A stretch of DNA of 64,000 nucleotides from Cellulophaga sp. HaHaR_3_176 (GTDB taxonomy: Bacteria; Bacteroidota; Bacteroidia; Flavobacteriales; Flavobacteriaceae): the NCBI RefSeq assembly GCF_019021925.1, contig NZ_CP058990.1:2134001-2198000 (forward strand). Reading direction: 5' to 3'. The notes below the pieces were generated by a model that searched no databases, was not told the DNA's origin, and saw only the letters and a list, made by a program, of their open reading frames with translations. This document shows positions 1-10,400 of the stretch, in pieces (position 1 is the first letter of the stretch; each line of letters begins with the position of its first letter). The position numbers and the translations under genes are program-made.

Positions 1-234
1 CTTTGGATGAACTCTCCAATTTAACATTGGTCTAAAAACATCCTTTATTCCTTCATTACCTCTTGTAAATTTTACAATACAAACTAATAGAAATAAAAGG
101 GCATAAAACCGACCATGAGTATATGCAAAACCCGGAATTATTCCCTTTATTCTAGCGTAAACAATTATGGTACTTATTAATGGGGCTAGAGTTAAAAATA
201 TCCAAACCTCGTACTTCTTTATAAAATCTTTCAT
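1..234 (-). CDS. Membrane protein, CPBP-protease-like N-terminus (partial)
   Basis: An open frame of 78 codons runs on the minus strand from an ATG at 232-234 and leaves the window at base 1, so only the N-terminus is visible. It has a short charged start (MKDFIKKYEVW), a hydrophobic segment at about residues 11-26 and a second at about 44-54, with an FTRG turn and a WRVHPK sequence after that. This layout recalls the start of CPBP-type (CAAX protease and bacteriocin-processing) intramembrane proteases, but the catalytic glutamate and histidine motifs would lie outside the window, so the family is inferred. It is divergent from the NRPS-PKS gene, which makes a self-protection role possible but unproven. 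Confidence 0.5.
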   Translation of the reverse strand, partial: MKDFIKKYEVWIFLTLAPLISTIIVYARIKGIIPGFAYTHGRFYALLFLLVCIVKFTRGNEGIKDVFRPMLNWRVHPK

Positions 235-454
235 AACTTTTTTAAAAAAATTAATTTATCTAACACAACCATCTGTTTTTCAGATAATTAAATTAAAAAA
301 ACAACGCTTAATTTTTAGGATTTATTTATTAATATTTAAGATGTGTATTTCATCGATAATTATAGTGTTTACAAGGGATAAATTGCTCGATTTTACTCAA
401 TATGTATTATTCTTGCATCGTTAAAATTACCCTTCAAATAAATATATATTTTTT

Positions 455-469
455 TATTTGCCGCAAATA
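455..469. promoter_or_regulatory. Perfect 7-1-7 palindrome
   Basis: TATTTGC, one base, then GCAAATA form a perfect inverted repeat. Its right half lies in CAAATATA (464-471), which read on the minus strand is the TATATTTG form of the flavobacterial -7 element. It may therefore be a regulator site, a minus-strand promoter element or both. No -33 TTG at the right spacing was found for a minus-strand promoter, so the function is uncertain. Confidence 0.3.
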
Positions 470-565
470 TAACTAATTAATTAACATATGAATTAATAGA
501 TAAATAGCCCTCAATAATCTCTGATTATTAATAGATATTTTATCAATGATAATTGTAAAATACTG

Positions 566-599
566 TTGTGATTTGAGAAGCTAAATCTTTTTATTTTTC
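566..599 (+). promoter_or_regulatory. Candidate promoter of NRPS-PKS operon
   Basis: A TTG at 566-568 lies 23 bases upstream of TATTTTTC at 592-599, which matches the flavobacterial TAnnTTTG -7 consensus except for the last base. A second TTG at 573-575 gives a 16-base spacer. Transcription would start near 605, about 35 bases before the megasynthase ATG. The match is imperfect, so this is only a candidate. Confidence 0.33.
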
Positions 600-641
600 A
601 GATTATTTTAATTAAAATACTATTCAAAACTAACCAAAACA

Positions 642-3600
642 ATGAAACCTGCTTATACAATACAAGGACCTGCACTTGAGTATCCAAAATCAACTCTTCA
701 TGAACTTTTAGAGAAGCAGGCTATAGCTTACCCTAGGGCCGTAGCTTTGGAGTTTGATAATGAAAAAATTTGTTACGGTAAGTTACAAGAAGATATAAAT
801 AAAACAGCCCATTACTTATGGAGTAAAGGGGTTCGCCCTGGTCAGGTTATAGCTATTTCATTAGACAGGTCTCCTGATTTAATTACTTCTATTTTTGCTG
901 TTTTACAATGTGGTGCTGCTTATGTACCTATTGACGCTAGCTACCCCACAAAGAGATTCGAAATGATTATTGCTGACTCAGAAGCAAGCTATATCATTTG
1001 CAAATCGACTAAAAATGATCTTTCAGATACGTCTAAAAATATTTTCATTGAAGACATTATTAAAGGCAGAAATGATAATTCTTCAAAATCTCTTGATATA
1101 ATAGTACAACCAATATCGGTTGCTTATATAATTTACACTTCGGGTTCTACAGGCAAACCCAAAGGGGTTCAAGTTTCTCACCTTAATACTATCAATTTAG
1201 TTTATTCTATGGGTGTAGAACCAGGAATTAGTAGAGAAGATAAAATTTTCGCACTTACTACCATTTCATTTGATGCTATGGTAATGGAAGTTTTTCTTCC
1301 ATTAATTCATGGGGCTTCTATTGTTTTAGTTGATGAAGAAACAAGACTTGATGGTGAAATACTATTAGAAAAAGCTTTAAAAGATAATATTACCATGATG
1401 TGGGGAACTCCAAGCATCTGGCAAATACTTTTAGATTCTGACTGGAAAACACCTTTAAATATTAAAGCGTTGATTGGTGGTGAACCTGTACCATTAAATT
1501 TAGCTAATAAGCTCTTAGAGCTTTGTAGCGAATTATGGAATATTTATGGGCCAACAGAGACTACTGTTTGTGCTTTTCTGACAAAAATTTCTAAAGGCGA
1601 TACTCAAATTGCAATCGGTAAACCTGTTGCAAACACACACGCTTATTTAATTGATGAAAAAGGAAACCATGTTACTAAAGGAGAAGTTGGTGAAATTGTT
1701 ATTGGTGGTGATGGTGTATCATTAGGCTATTTAAATAGGCCCGAACTTACTACTGCTTCATTTATTGATGATCATTTTGTTGCAAATAATAAAATGTATT
1801 TATCTGGCGATTTAGGGAAACTTTTGCCTAATGGACAAATGCAATGTTTAGGCCGCAGAGACCAACAGGTTAAAGTTAGAGGACATCGAATTGAATTAGG
1901 AGAAATTGAAAAAGTTATTGAAACACTGCCAAATATTAAAAAAAATGCAGTTTTAGTTAATAATTTAAAAAGCGGAGAACCAAGATTAGTTGCCTATTTA
2001 CAATCTGCAACAGCTGATCAAGACTCGAATATTGTTCGGAATCAATTAGAAGAGATTCTTCCTGAATCTATGATTCCTTCAATTTTTATTTGGTTAAACG
2101 AATTTCCAATTACTACAAATGGTAAAATTGATAAAGAAAAATTACCACAACCAGAATATGTAAGACCAGATTCTGCACCACTTTTTAAAAAACCACGCAC
2201 AAAGTTAGAAAAAGATATCGCATCGATATGGAGTGAGCAACTTCAGGTGCCAAGCATAGGTATTGATGACAACTTTTTTGAAATGGGAGGAACATCACTC
2301 CTTACTCAAAAAGTAGCAACCTTAATGAGGAAGCGTTTCAAACTAAAAATACCAGTAACAAAAATTTACCAACATCCTACTATAAAAGAAATAGCAACGT
2401 ATATTGAAAATGACGACAAAACAGCGCCTTCTATTGATTATTCAAAAGTAAAAAAGAATAAAGCATCTAGCGATGTCGCTATTATTGGCATGGCAGGAAG
2501 ATTCCCCGGAGCTGAATCAATTGATGAGCTATGGGATGTTCTTAAAAATGGAAAAGAAACGACTTCGTTTTTTACTCCAGAAGAACTTGATAAATCTATT
2601 TCAGAATCTTTAAGAAATGATCCGCTTTATGTAGGAGCTAGAGGTATTGTACCTTCTGTCAAAGAATTTGACGCAAAGTTTTTTGGTTTAAACAAAAAAC
2701 TTGCCGAAGCAATGGATCCGCAGCAACGCTTATTTTTAGAAATAGCATGGGAAGCTTTGGAGCAATCAGGTCACCTTCCTAAACATTATAAAGGGAGTAT
2801 CGGTGTTTATGCTGGTACAGGTACAAATACTTACTATAAAAATAACGTACTACCTAATAAAGAATTATTAAAACAAGTAGGTGTACTTCAGGCCAATACG
2901 GTTAACGAAAAAGATTATATATCTTCAAGAACAGCATATCATTTAAATTTAAAAGGGCCTGCAGTAAGTGTACACTCTGCTTGCTCAACATCTTTATTAG
3001 CTATAGCAGAAGCTGCAGATGCTATTAGAAATGGTCGTTGTGATGTTGCTTTGGCAGGAGGCTCAAGTATAACGGCACCTATTCATAGCGGACACCTTTA
3101 TCAAGAAGGCTCTATGCTTAGTCATGATGGTCATTGCCGTTCTTTTGATGAAAATGGCAAAGGAACTGTATTTAGTGATGGGGCTGGTGTAGTACTTCTT
3201 AAAAGCTTAGAAGATGCTAAGGCTGATGGAGATATTATTTACGGCGTTATAAAAGGAGTCGGCATAAATAACGATGGCGGTAATAAAGGAAGTTTTACAG
3301 CCCCAAGTACAGAAGGGCAAGCTGGTGCTATATCTAACGCGCTAATTGATGCTGGTGTACAACCTTCTGAAATTAGTTACATTGAAGCTCATGGTACTGC
3401 AACACCTATTGGTGACCCAATAGAGATTGAAGGGCTAAAAATGGCTTTTGGTAAACAGGCTATTAATGGGTATTGCGCTATAGGTACTATCAAAAGTAAT
3501 ATGGGACACCTTACTGCTGCAGCTGGTGTTGCTGGTGTAATTAAGACAATATTATCATTAAAAAATCGTCAAATTCCCCCATCATTAGGTTTTGAGAAAC

Positions 3601-6600
3601 CAAATCCATCTATTGATTTTGAAAATAGTCCGTTTTACGTTAATAACAAATTAAACGCTTGGGAATCTGATGGTCTCAGAAAAGCAGGGATTAGCTCTTT
3701 TGGAGTTGGCGGAACAAACGTGCATATCGTTGTCGAAGAATATAAAAATGAACAAAAAGTTTCTAGTGCTTCGCGATCGTTACAAATTTTACCTTGGTCA
3801 GCTAAAACACAAAATAGTTTACAAGGGTACCAATCTAAATTAGGTCATTATTTAAAAATAAATTCTGATTTTTCGCTTGCTGATGTTGCTCATTCTTTAG
3901 TTAATACGAGAGATTCGTTTACAAACAGAGGTTTTGTAATCGCAGAGAATATAGAAGATGCTTCTAATAAATTAACATTTGAAGACAATAAAAACATTAA
4001 AACAAATTTACTAAGTATTACCTCTAGTGAATTAGCTTTCTTATTCCCTGGGCAAGGTGCACAATATCTTCAAATGGGTAAATCTCTTTATACTGAAGAA
4101 AAAATATTTAAAGAAGCTGTAGATAAATGTGCTGAGTTATTAAAGTCTTATTTAAAATTAGATATTAGACAAATAATTTATCCTGATGAGAACTCAGAAG
4201 AGGCTGAATTAAAATTAAAAGACACCAAATACACACAACCAGCATTATTTGTTGTAGAGTACGCGCTTTCGCAACTATGGATGAGTTGGGGAATAAAGCC
4301 AACATTACTTTGTGGCCATAGTGTTGGGGAATTTGTAGCAGCTCATTTAGCGGGTATATTTACTTTAGAAGATGCATTACATCTTATTACAATGCGAGGT
4401 AAGCTAGTTAGTGAACTTCCGGGTGGTAGCATGTTATCTGTTCGATCTAATGTTGAACTTGTTAAAAATATAATTCCTAAAACACTATCCATTGCTGCTA
4501 TCAATTCAGATCGATTAATTGTAGTTTCAGGTCCTGATAATGAAATTGAAAGTTTTTCAAAAGTCTTAGATGCAGAAAATATTGCTAATAAGCTTTTATT
4601 AACGAGTCATGCATTTCACTCTACAATGATGAATCCTGTTTTAGATGTTTTTGAAACAGAGGTAAAAAAGATAACATTAAATGTTCCTCGATTACCTATT
4701 GTATCTACAGTAACTGGAGATTGGTTAACAGATGCCGAAGCGACTAGTTCAGAATATTGGACAAATCATTTAAGAGCAACTGTAAACTTTTCGGGAGCCA
4801 TGGAAACTGTTTTAAAGCTAGAAGATCCTTTATTGCTAGAAGTAGGCCCTGGTCGTGCGCTAACGACTCTGTCTATGCAAAAAACAGGTTTAAAATCTTT
4901 AGCTTCTATTGCTAGTTTATCGCTTCCTAAAGAAAATGAAACAGCTCATCATTCTGTGTTATCAGCATTAGGTACTTTATGGCTACACGGAGTAGAACCT
5001 AATTGGAATTCTTTTTATGGAGAACAAACCAGACAAAAACTTTTATTACCATCATATGTATTTGATCGTAAACCTTGCTGGGTAGAGCCTCTACCTATCG
5101 AGTTAAATAGTAACAAACAAACCAATAATATAGTAAATACCGAAGATCAATCTATTGATCTAGTACATAATACCGATTATAAATTTATGAGAAAACCTAT
5201 CCTTCTTAATAAAATATCAGAGATTATAGAAGAAAACTCTGGAGTTGAAATTGAAGCTAATGATTTTAATCACAGTTTTTTAGAACTTGGCTTAGATTCT
5301 TTAGTGCTAACTCAAATGGCTATAACTTTTAAAAATGAGTTTAACACGCCAATTACCTTTAGACAGTTAAATGATGAACTTGGTTCTCCAAATTTGTTAG
5401 CAGATTATATTGATCAAATTTTACCTAAAGAAGTTTATGCTCCTGCCCCAACTGCTAATCCTGTTCAAGCACAAGCTCCTGTAAATCATGCAGCGCCAAA
5501 TACAACAGTAGCACAACCTATAAATGTTTTAAGTAACCCTAATCAAAATACAGCATTAGGTTTAATTGCTCAACAATTACAACTTCTTGGGAAACAAATG
5601 GAGTTATTACAAGGAAACGACAATACAGTTGCACAAGTACAACCTGCGCCTGTTGCTCAACAACAAAAACCAGTAATAGCACCTGTTATTATTGATCCAG
5701 AAGGTTTATCTGAAGACGAGAAAAAAGAGCATCAAAAACCTTTTGGTGCATCACCCAAAATTGAAAAAAAATCGACAGGTGTAAATAGTAGTCAAAAAGC
5801 ATTTTTAGATAATTTAGTTGAAAGCTATAATACTAAAACAGCTGGTAGTAAGGCATATTCTCAGAAGCATCGTAGTTATATGTCTGACCCAAGAGTTGTA
5901 TCAGGTTTTAAACCAGAAACAAAAGAACTTATATACCCTATTGTTGTTGAAAGATCATCAGGAAATCGTCTTTGGGATTTAGACAACAATGAATACATTG
6001 ATACTTTAAATGGTTTTGGATCATGTCTATTTGGTCACCAACCAGATTTTATCAAAGAAGCATTACACAAGCAAATTGAAAGTGGTTATGAGGTAGGACC
6101 TCAACACCCACTAGCAGGTGAAGTTTGTGAGTTACTTCGTGATTTTACAGGGCATGATCGTATTGCACTTTGTAATACAGGTTCTGAAGCTGTTTTAGGT
6201 GCTATGCGTATTGCTAGAACCGTTACTGGCCGTTCACTTATTGTTGCTTTTTCTGGTTCGTACCATGGTATTAATGACGAGGCACTTGTGAGAGGTTCTA
6301 AAAAATTGAAAACTTTCCCAGCTGCGGCAGGTATTTTATCTCAATCTGTACAAAATGTATTAGTATTAGAATATGGTACAGATGAAAGTTTAGAAATCAT
6401 TCGTCAACGTTCGCATGAATTAGCTGCCGTTGTTGTTGAGCCAGTACAAAGTCGTAGACCTGAATTTCAACCTATTGAGTTTCTTAATAAAGTTCGTGAA
6501 ATTACAAAAGCATCGGAAACAGCACTTGTATTTGATGAAGTTATTACTGGGTTTAGAATGCACCCAGGTGGAGCGCAAGCTTTATTTAATATAAAAGCAG

Positions 6601-7271
6601 ATATTGCTGCATATGGAAAAGTAATAGGTGGAGGTCTTTCTATTGGCGCGATTGCAGGAAATAGCACTTGGATGGATGCCATTGATGGTGGTTTCTGGAA
6701 ATACGGAGATAAATCTTATCCTGAAGTAGGTGTTACTTATTTTGCAGGTACTTTCGTTCGTCACCCACTTGCTTTAGCAGCTTCTAAGGCTTCTTTAATT
6801 TTCATGAAAGAACAAGGGCCCGAATTACAGACTAGGTTAACAGCTATGACTGAAAGTTTAGTTTCAGACTTAATCCTTGAAATTAAAAAACGTAAGCTAC
6901 CAATTGAAGTTAATTACTTTGGTTCTTTATGGCGATTAAAATTCTTAGAAGAAGTACCTTATTCTGAATTGCTTTTTGTTCTAATGAGAGAAAAAGGTAT
7001 TCATATTTGGGATGGTTTCCCTTGTTTTATAACTAATGCTTATAATGAGCAAGATATAAATAAGCTTAAAAGTGTATTTACTTCTTGTCTTGATGAACTT
7101 ATTTCGGCTGGTATTTTAATCTCAAATTCACAAAATAATACATCATTTACATCAGATTTAAATAAGCCACCAGTGACAGGTGCAAGACTTGGTATGGATG
7201 AGTTCGGTAACCCTGCTTGGTTTATTAAAGACGTTAATAAAGAGAGTGGATTTGCTAAAATTGAATTATAA
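642..7271 (+). CDS. Hybrid NRPS-PKS megasynthase with aminotransferase, A-PCP-KS-AT-ACP-AMT
   Basis: This is a 2209-residue assembly-line enzyme. The adenylation domain (about 15-500) has YTSGSTGKPKG, NIYGPTETT and NGKID motifs. A carrier domain follows with its pantetheine serine at S552 in MGGTSL. The ketosynthase (about 610-1035) has C781, H917 and H956. The acyltransferase (about 1130-1420) has S1227 in GHSVG and an HAFHS motif at 1323-1327, which in PKS families indicates malonyl-CoA. A second carrier has S1553 in LGLDSL. After an Ala/Pro/Gln-rich linker comes a class III PLP aminotransferase (about 1750-2190) with lysine K1993 in YGKVIGGG. The KS-AT-ACP-aminotransferase order is known from mycosubtilin, iturin and microcystin synthases, where it sets a beta-amine. 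There is no condensation domain at the front, so the protein likely starts the chain. Neither KR, DH, ER nor TE is present. A manual specificity code reads about D-A-M-W-I-G-I-V-C-K, suggesting a hydrophobic substrate. Confidence 0.93.
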   Translation: MKPAYTIQGPALEYPKSTLHELLEKQAIAYPRAVALEFDNEKICYGKLQEDINKTAHYLWSKGVRPGQVIAISLDRSPDLITSIFAVLQCGAAYVPIDASYPTKRFEMIIADSEASYIICKSTKNDLSDTSKNIFIEDIIKGRNDNSSKSLDIIVQPISVAYIIYTSGSTGKPKGVQVSHLNTINLVYSMGVEPGISREDKIFALTTISFDAMVMEVFLPLIHGASIVLVDEETRLDGEILLEKALKDNITMMWGTPSIWQILLDSDWKTPLNIKALIGGEPVPLNLANKLLELCSELWNIYGPTETTVCAFLTKISKGDTQIAIGKPVANTHAYLIDEKGNHVTKGEVGEIVIGGDGVSLGYLNRPELTTASFIDDHFVANNKMYLSGDLGKLLPNGQMQCLGRRDQQVKVRGHRIELGEIEKVIETLPNIKKNAVLVNNLKSGEPRLVAYLQSATADQDSNIVRNQLEEILPESMIPSIFIWLNEFPITTNGKIDKEKLPQPEYVRPDSAPLFKKPRTKLEKDIASIWSEQLQVPSIGIDDNFFEMGGTSLLTQKVATLMRKRFKLKIPVTKIYQHPTIKEIATYIENDDKTAPSIDYSKVKKNKASSDVAIIGMAGRFPGAESIDELWDVLKNGKETTSFFTPEELDKSISESLRNDPLYVGARGIVPSVKEFDAKFFGLNKKLAEAMDPQQRLFLEIAWEALEQSGHLPKHYKGSIGVYAGTGTNTYYKNNVLPNKELLKQVGVLQANTVNEKDYISSRTAYHLNLKGPAVSVHSACSTSLLAIAEAADAIRNGRCDVALAGGSSITAPIHSGHLYQEGSMLSHDGHCRSFDENGKGTVFSDGAGVVLLKSLEDAKADGDIIYGVIKGVGINNDGGNKGSFTAPSTEGQAGAISNALIDAGVQPSEISYIEAHGTATPIGDPIEIEGLKMAFGKQAINGYCAIGTIKSNMGHLTAAAGVAGVIKTILSLKNRQIPPSLGFEKPNPSIDFENSPFYVNNKLNAWESDGLRKAGISSFGVGGTNVHIVVEEYKNEQKVSSASRSLQILPWSAKTQNSLQGYQSKLGHYLKINSDFSLADVAHSLVNTRDSFTNRGFVIAENIEDASNKLTFEDNKNIKTNLLSITSSELAFLFPGQGAQYLQMGKSLYTEEKIFKEAVDKCAELLKSYLKLDIRQIIYPDENSEEAELKLKDTKYTQPALFVVEYALSQLWMSWGIKPTLLCGHSVGEFVAAHLAGIFTLEDALHLITMRGKLVSELPGGSMLSVRSNVELVKNIIPKTLSIAAINSDRLIVVSGPDNEIESFSKVLDAENIANKLLLTSHAFHSTMMNPVLDVFETEVKKITLNVPRLPIVSTVTGDWLTDAEATSSEYWTNHLRATVNFSGAMETVLKLEDPLLLEVGPGRALTTLSMQKTGLKSLASIASLSLPKENETAHHSVLSALGTLWLHGVEPNWNSFYGEQTRQKLLLPSYVFDRKPCWVEPLPIELNSNKQTNNIVNTEDQSIDLVHNTDYKFMRKPILLNKISEIIEENSGVEIEANDFNHSFLELGLDSLVLTQMAITFKNEFNTPITFRQLNDELGSPNLLADYIDQILPKEVYAPAPTANPVQAQAPVNHAAPNTTVAQPINVLSNPNQNTALGLIAQQLQLLGKQMELLQGNDNTVAQVQPAPVAQQQKPVIAPVIIDPEGLSEDEKKEHQKPFGASPKIEKKSTGVNSSQKAFLDNLVESYNTKTAGSKAYSQKHRSYMSDPRVVSGFKPETKELIYPIVVERSSGNRLWDLDNNEYIDTLNGFGSCLFGHQPDFIKEALHKQIESGYEVGPQHPLAGEVCELLRDFTGHDRIALCNTGSEAVLGAMRIARTVTGRSLIVAFSGSYHGINDEALVRGSKKLKTFPAAAGILSQSVQNVLVLEYGTDESLEIIRQRSHELAAVVVEPVQSRRPEFQPIEFLNKVREITKASETALVFDEVITGFRMHPGGAQALFNIKADIAAYGKVIGGGLSIGAIAGNSTWMDAIDGGFWKYGDKSYPEVGVTYFAGTFVRHPLALAASKASLIFMKEQGPELQTRLTAMTESLVSDLILEIKKRKLPIEVNYFGSLWRLKFLEEVPYSELLFVLMREKGIHIWDGFPCFITNAYNEQDINKLKSVFTSCLDELISAGILISNSQNNTSFTSDLNKPPVTGARLGMDEFGNPAWFIKDVNKESGFAKIEL

Positions 7272-7276
7272 CAATT

Positions 7277-7302
7277 TAAAGATTGTTACAACTTAATCTT
7301 TA
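7277..7302 (+). other. Intercistronic hairpin between the two synthetase genes
   Basis: TAAAGATT and AATCTTTA form a perfect 8-base stem around a 10-base loop just after the megasynthase stop. No clear U tract follows, so it is more likely an mRNA stability or processing structure than a strong terminator. Its AT-rich stem makes the call weak. Confidence 0.35.
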
Positions 7303-7387
7303 TAATGTGAGTTTTAAACGAAAAATGGAGAATTAAAGTAATAAAAATTAGTAAATTACGACTGTTTTAGAGCTTGATTCCATACTA

Positions 7388-7414
7388 ATGAAAACAACCA
7401 AAAGCCTTGAATAA
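7388..7414 (+). other. Mini-ORF overlapping the TTG start of the second NRPS
   Basis: ATG at 7388 opens an eight-codon frame (MKTTKSLE) that ends at TAA 7412-7414, overlapping the TTG start at 7407 in another frame. It could couple translation to the NRPS. Alternatively it could be the true N-terminus separated by a one-base sequence error, because removing one base near 7409 would join it to the NRPS frame. No evidence separates these options. Confidence 0.25.
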
Positions 7415-10400
7415 AATTAATAATTTCAACCCTTTCTCAGGACCAGAACTTGAAAAAGTAATTCATACAACTCAATCACAAGCTGAAATTTGGACTGGAT
7501 GTAAGCTTGGTGGCACAGAAGCTAACAGAGCTTACAATGAATCTATATCTCTTATTTTAGAAGGTGAATTAGACCATTCTGCTTTACAAGGTGCATTACT
7601 AGCATTAGTACAAAGGCATGAAGCCTTACGCTCTGTATTTAGTTCTGATGGTCGTTTTATGAGTATCATGAAATTCACACCTTTGGAATTTGATATTCAG
7701 GATTTTTCCCAGCTTTCTTTTGGAGAAAAAGAAAAATCTTTATCAAATTACTTATTAGGAGATGCTAATTTTATTTTTGATTTAGCAAAAGGTCCGTTAA
7801 TTAAATTCGGTTTAATTAAAACAAACGCATTAGAACATCAGTTAATTATAACGGCTCATCATATTATATGTGATGGTTGGTCTTTCGGTATTATGCTTGA
7901 AGAACTAGGCATTTTATACTCTGCAAATGTTAAAAATGAAGTACCTAATCTTCCTAAAGTAGATCATTTTAGTTCTTATGTTGATGACTTAATCACATAT
8001 TCTGGCTCTCAAGAAAAAGTTAAAACAGATAACTTTTGGATAGGTCAATATAAGACATCTATACCTGAACTAAATTTACCAACTGATTTTAAAAGACCAG
8101 AATTAAGAACTTTTAAAAGTGCTCGTTTAGATTTTCCTATCGACAAAGAATTACTTTCTAAATTAAAAAAAATAGGAATACAGTCTGGCTGTAGCTTTGT
8201 AACTACTTTAATGTCTGCTTTTGAAGTATTTCTTTATAAACAAACTGAACAAGACGACATAGTACTGGGCTTACCATCTGCTGGTCAATCTGTTACTGGT
8301 AAAACACAATTAATAGGTCACTGTGTAAACTTACTCCCTTTGCGAACTAAAATGGATGTAAATCATTCTTTTAGTGAATATTTAAAAGAGAGAAAAGTTT
8401 CTGTTTTTGATGCTTATGATCATCAACAGTTAAGCTTTGGTGAATTATTACAAAAGCTTCATTTGCATAGAGATCCTTCAAGAGTACCTCTCGTACCAGT
8501 GGTTTTTAATATAGATATGGGCATGACTAGTCATGTTAATTTTTCAAATTTAAAATTTAAAGTACTTAGCAACCCTAGAACTTCTGAAACCTTTGAGCTA
8601 TTTTTAAATGCTACTGGCACTGAAGATAATTTTATTTTAGAATGGTCTTATAACTCTGCTCTTTTTACACCATCTACTATAAAACAAATGATGGACTCTT
8701 TTAAGAATGTATTAAGTTCTATTATAGAAAAATCAAACATTACAATTGGTGAAATTATAAAAGTGGACGATTCTGACTATGTAAAATTGAATCAAACAGC
8801 TGTTTCGTTCCCTCAATTAGCCTTACACGAACTTATAGGAAAAAAAGCCGAAATATTCAATAAAAAAGATGCTATAAAATTCGAAAACACTACAATTTCA
8901 TATAAAGAATTAGAGCTTCAAGCAAACCGTTTATCTCATTATTTTATTGAGCAAAATGTTAAAGCTGGTGATATTGTAGCTGTAGCCTTACCCCGATCAA
9001 TAGAACTCGTAGTATCGCTTATTGCTATTATGCAATGTGGAGCTACCTATTTACCATTAGACCCCAATTATCCGAAAAAACGATTGGAGTTTATGCTAGA
9101 TGATTCAGAAGCTAACATCTTGATATCATCAAAAGAATTTTCTTTATCATTAAACACAAAGGCTTCAGTGTTAACATATGAAGATGTATTTTCGAATTTA
9201 TCAAAATATTCAGAAAAACCACTTCCTTTAAAAGTTGGAAATAATGAAGTTGCTTATATTCTATATACATCAGGTTCTACAGGTAAACCAAAAGGTGTCT
9301 CTGTAACTCATAAAAGTTTGGTTAACTTTTTATATAGTATGATGAAAGAACCAGGTATTAATGAAACAGATAGATTGTTATCAATAACAACAATTTCATT
9401 TGATATTGCTGGTTTAGAATTATTTCTTCCATTATTATCAGGCGCTACATTAGTAATTGCTAATGATGAAACAGCAAAAGATAGCCGCTTGATGTTACAC
9501 CTTTTAGAGTCTGAGAAAATAACAATGTTACAAGCTACGCCTACTACATGGCAAATGTTATTAGATGCCGGATGGGAAAAATTATTACCAATTAAGGCTA
9601 TTTGTGGTGGTGAAATGCTGCCATTACCTTTATCTAAAAAAATATTAAATAGAGTTGATGAATTGTGGAACGTTTATGGCCCTACTGAAACTACAATTTG
9701 GTCTACTGTAAAGCAAATTAAAAAAGATGATGAGTTAATTACGATAGGTGAGCCTATAGCTAATACTCAAATTTATATATTGAATGAAAAAGGTCTATTA
9801 GTCGGGTCTGGTAAAACTGGAGAAATTTGTATTGCAGGAACTGGTGTTGCTAAAGGATACTGGAAACGCCCTGAGTTAACTGCTGAGAAATTTGTAGAAA
9901 ACAAATTTGATGCTGATTTTAAAACAAAACTTTACAGAACAGGAGATTTAGGCAAGTTACTACCTACTGGAGATATCTTATGTTTAGGTCGAATAGATCA
10001 TCAAGTAAAAATAAGAGGTCATCGTATTGAGTTAGGTGAAATAGAAGAGGCTTTAGATGCCGAAGAAGAAATACAATCTTCAGTTGTTTTAGTAGACTCT
10101 AACCACCTTACTGCATTCATTATTCCTACCAATTTAGAAAAATTTTCAGAGGATAATATAACTAAATGGAAGAAGAACTTATTTAATAAGCTTCCAGACT
10201 ATATGGTTCCTAAAAATTATAATATGGTAAGTAATTTTCCGACTACTTTAAATGGTAAAATCGATCGAAAATCTTTATTAGAGAATAATTTATCTAAGAA
10301 AACAAATGAAGCTGATTATACAGCTCCTCGTAACAAAACAGAACAGATTGTTGGAGATATCTGGAAAGAAGCCTTAAACCTTGATAGTATTGATATATTT

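Larger units (their letters stand above)
235..641. other. Divergent intergenic region upstream of NRPS-PKS locus
   Basis: This AT-rich region separates the minus-strand membrane protein gene from the plus-strand megasynthase. I see no convincing gene. A short open frame at 167-424 overlaps the partial minus-strand gene and has low-complexity composition, so it is not called. The region holds a palindrome at 455-469 and a candidate promoter near 566-599, listed separately. It would carry any shared regulation of the biosynthetic locus. Confidence 0.5.

Noticed and set aside
167..424. 85-residue plus-strand frame near the window start
   Set aside because: It overlaps the partial minus-strand membrane protein gene, has low-complexity Ile/Leu/Lys/Phe composition and shows no family features.
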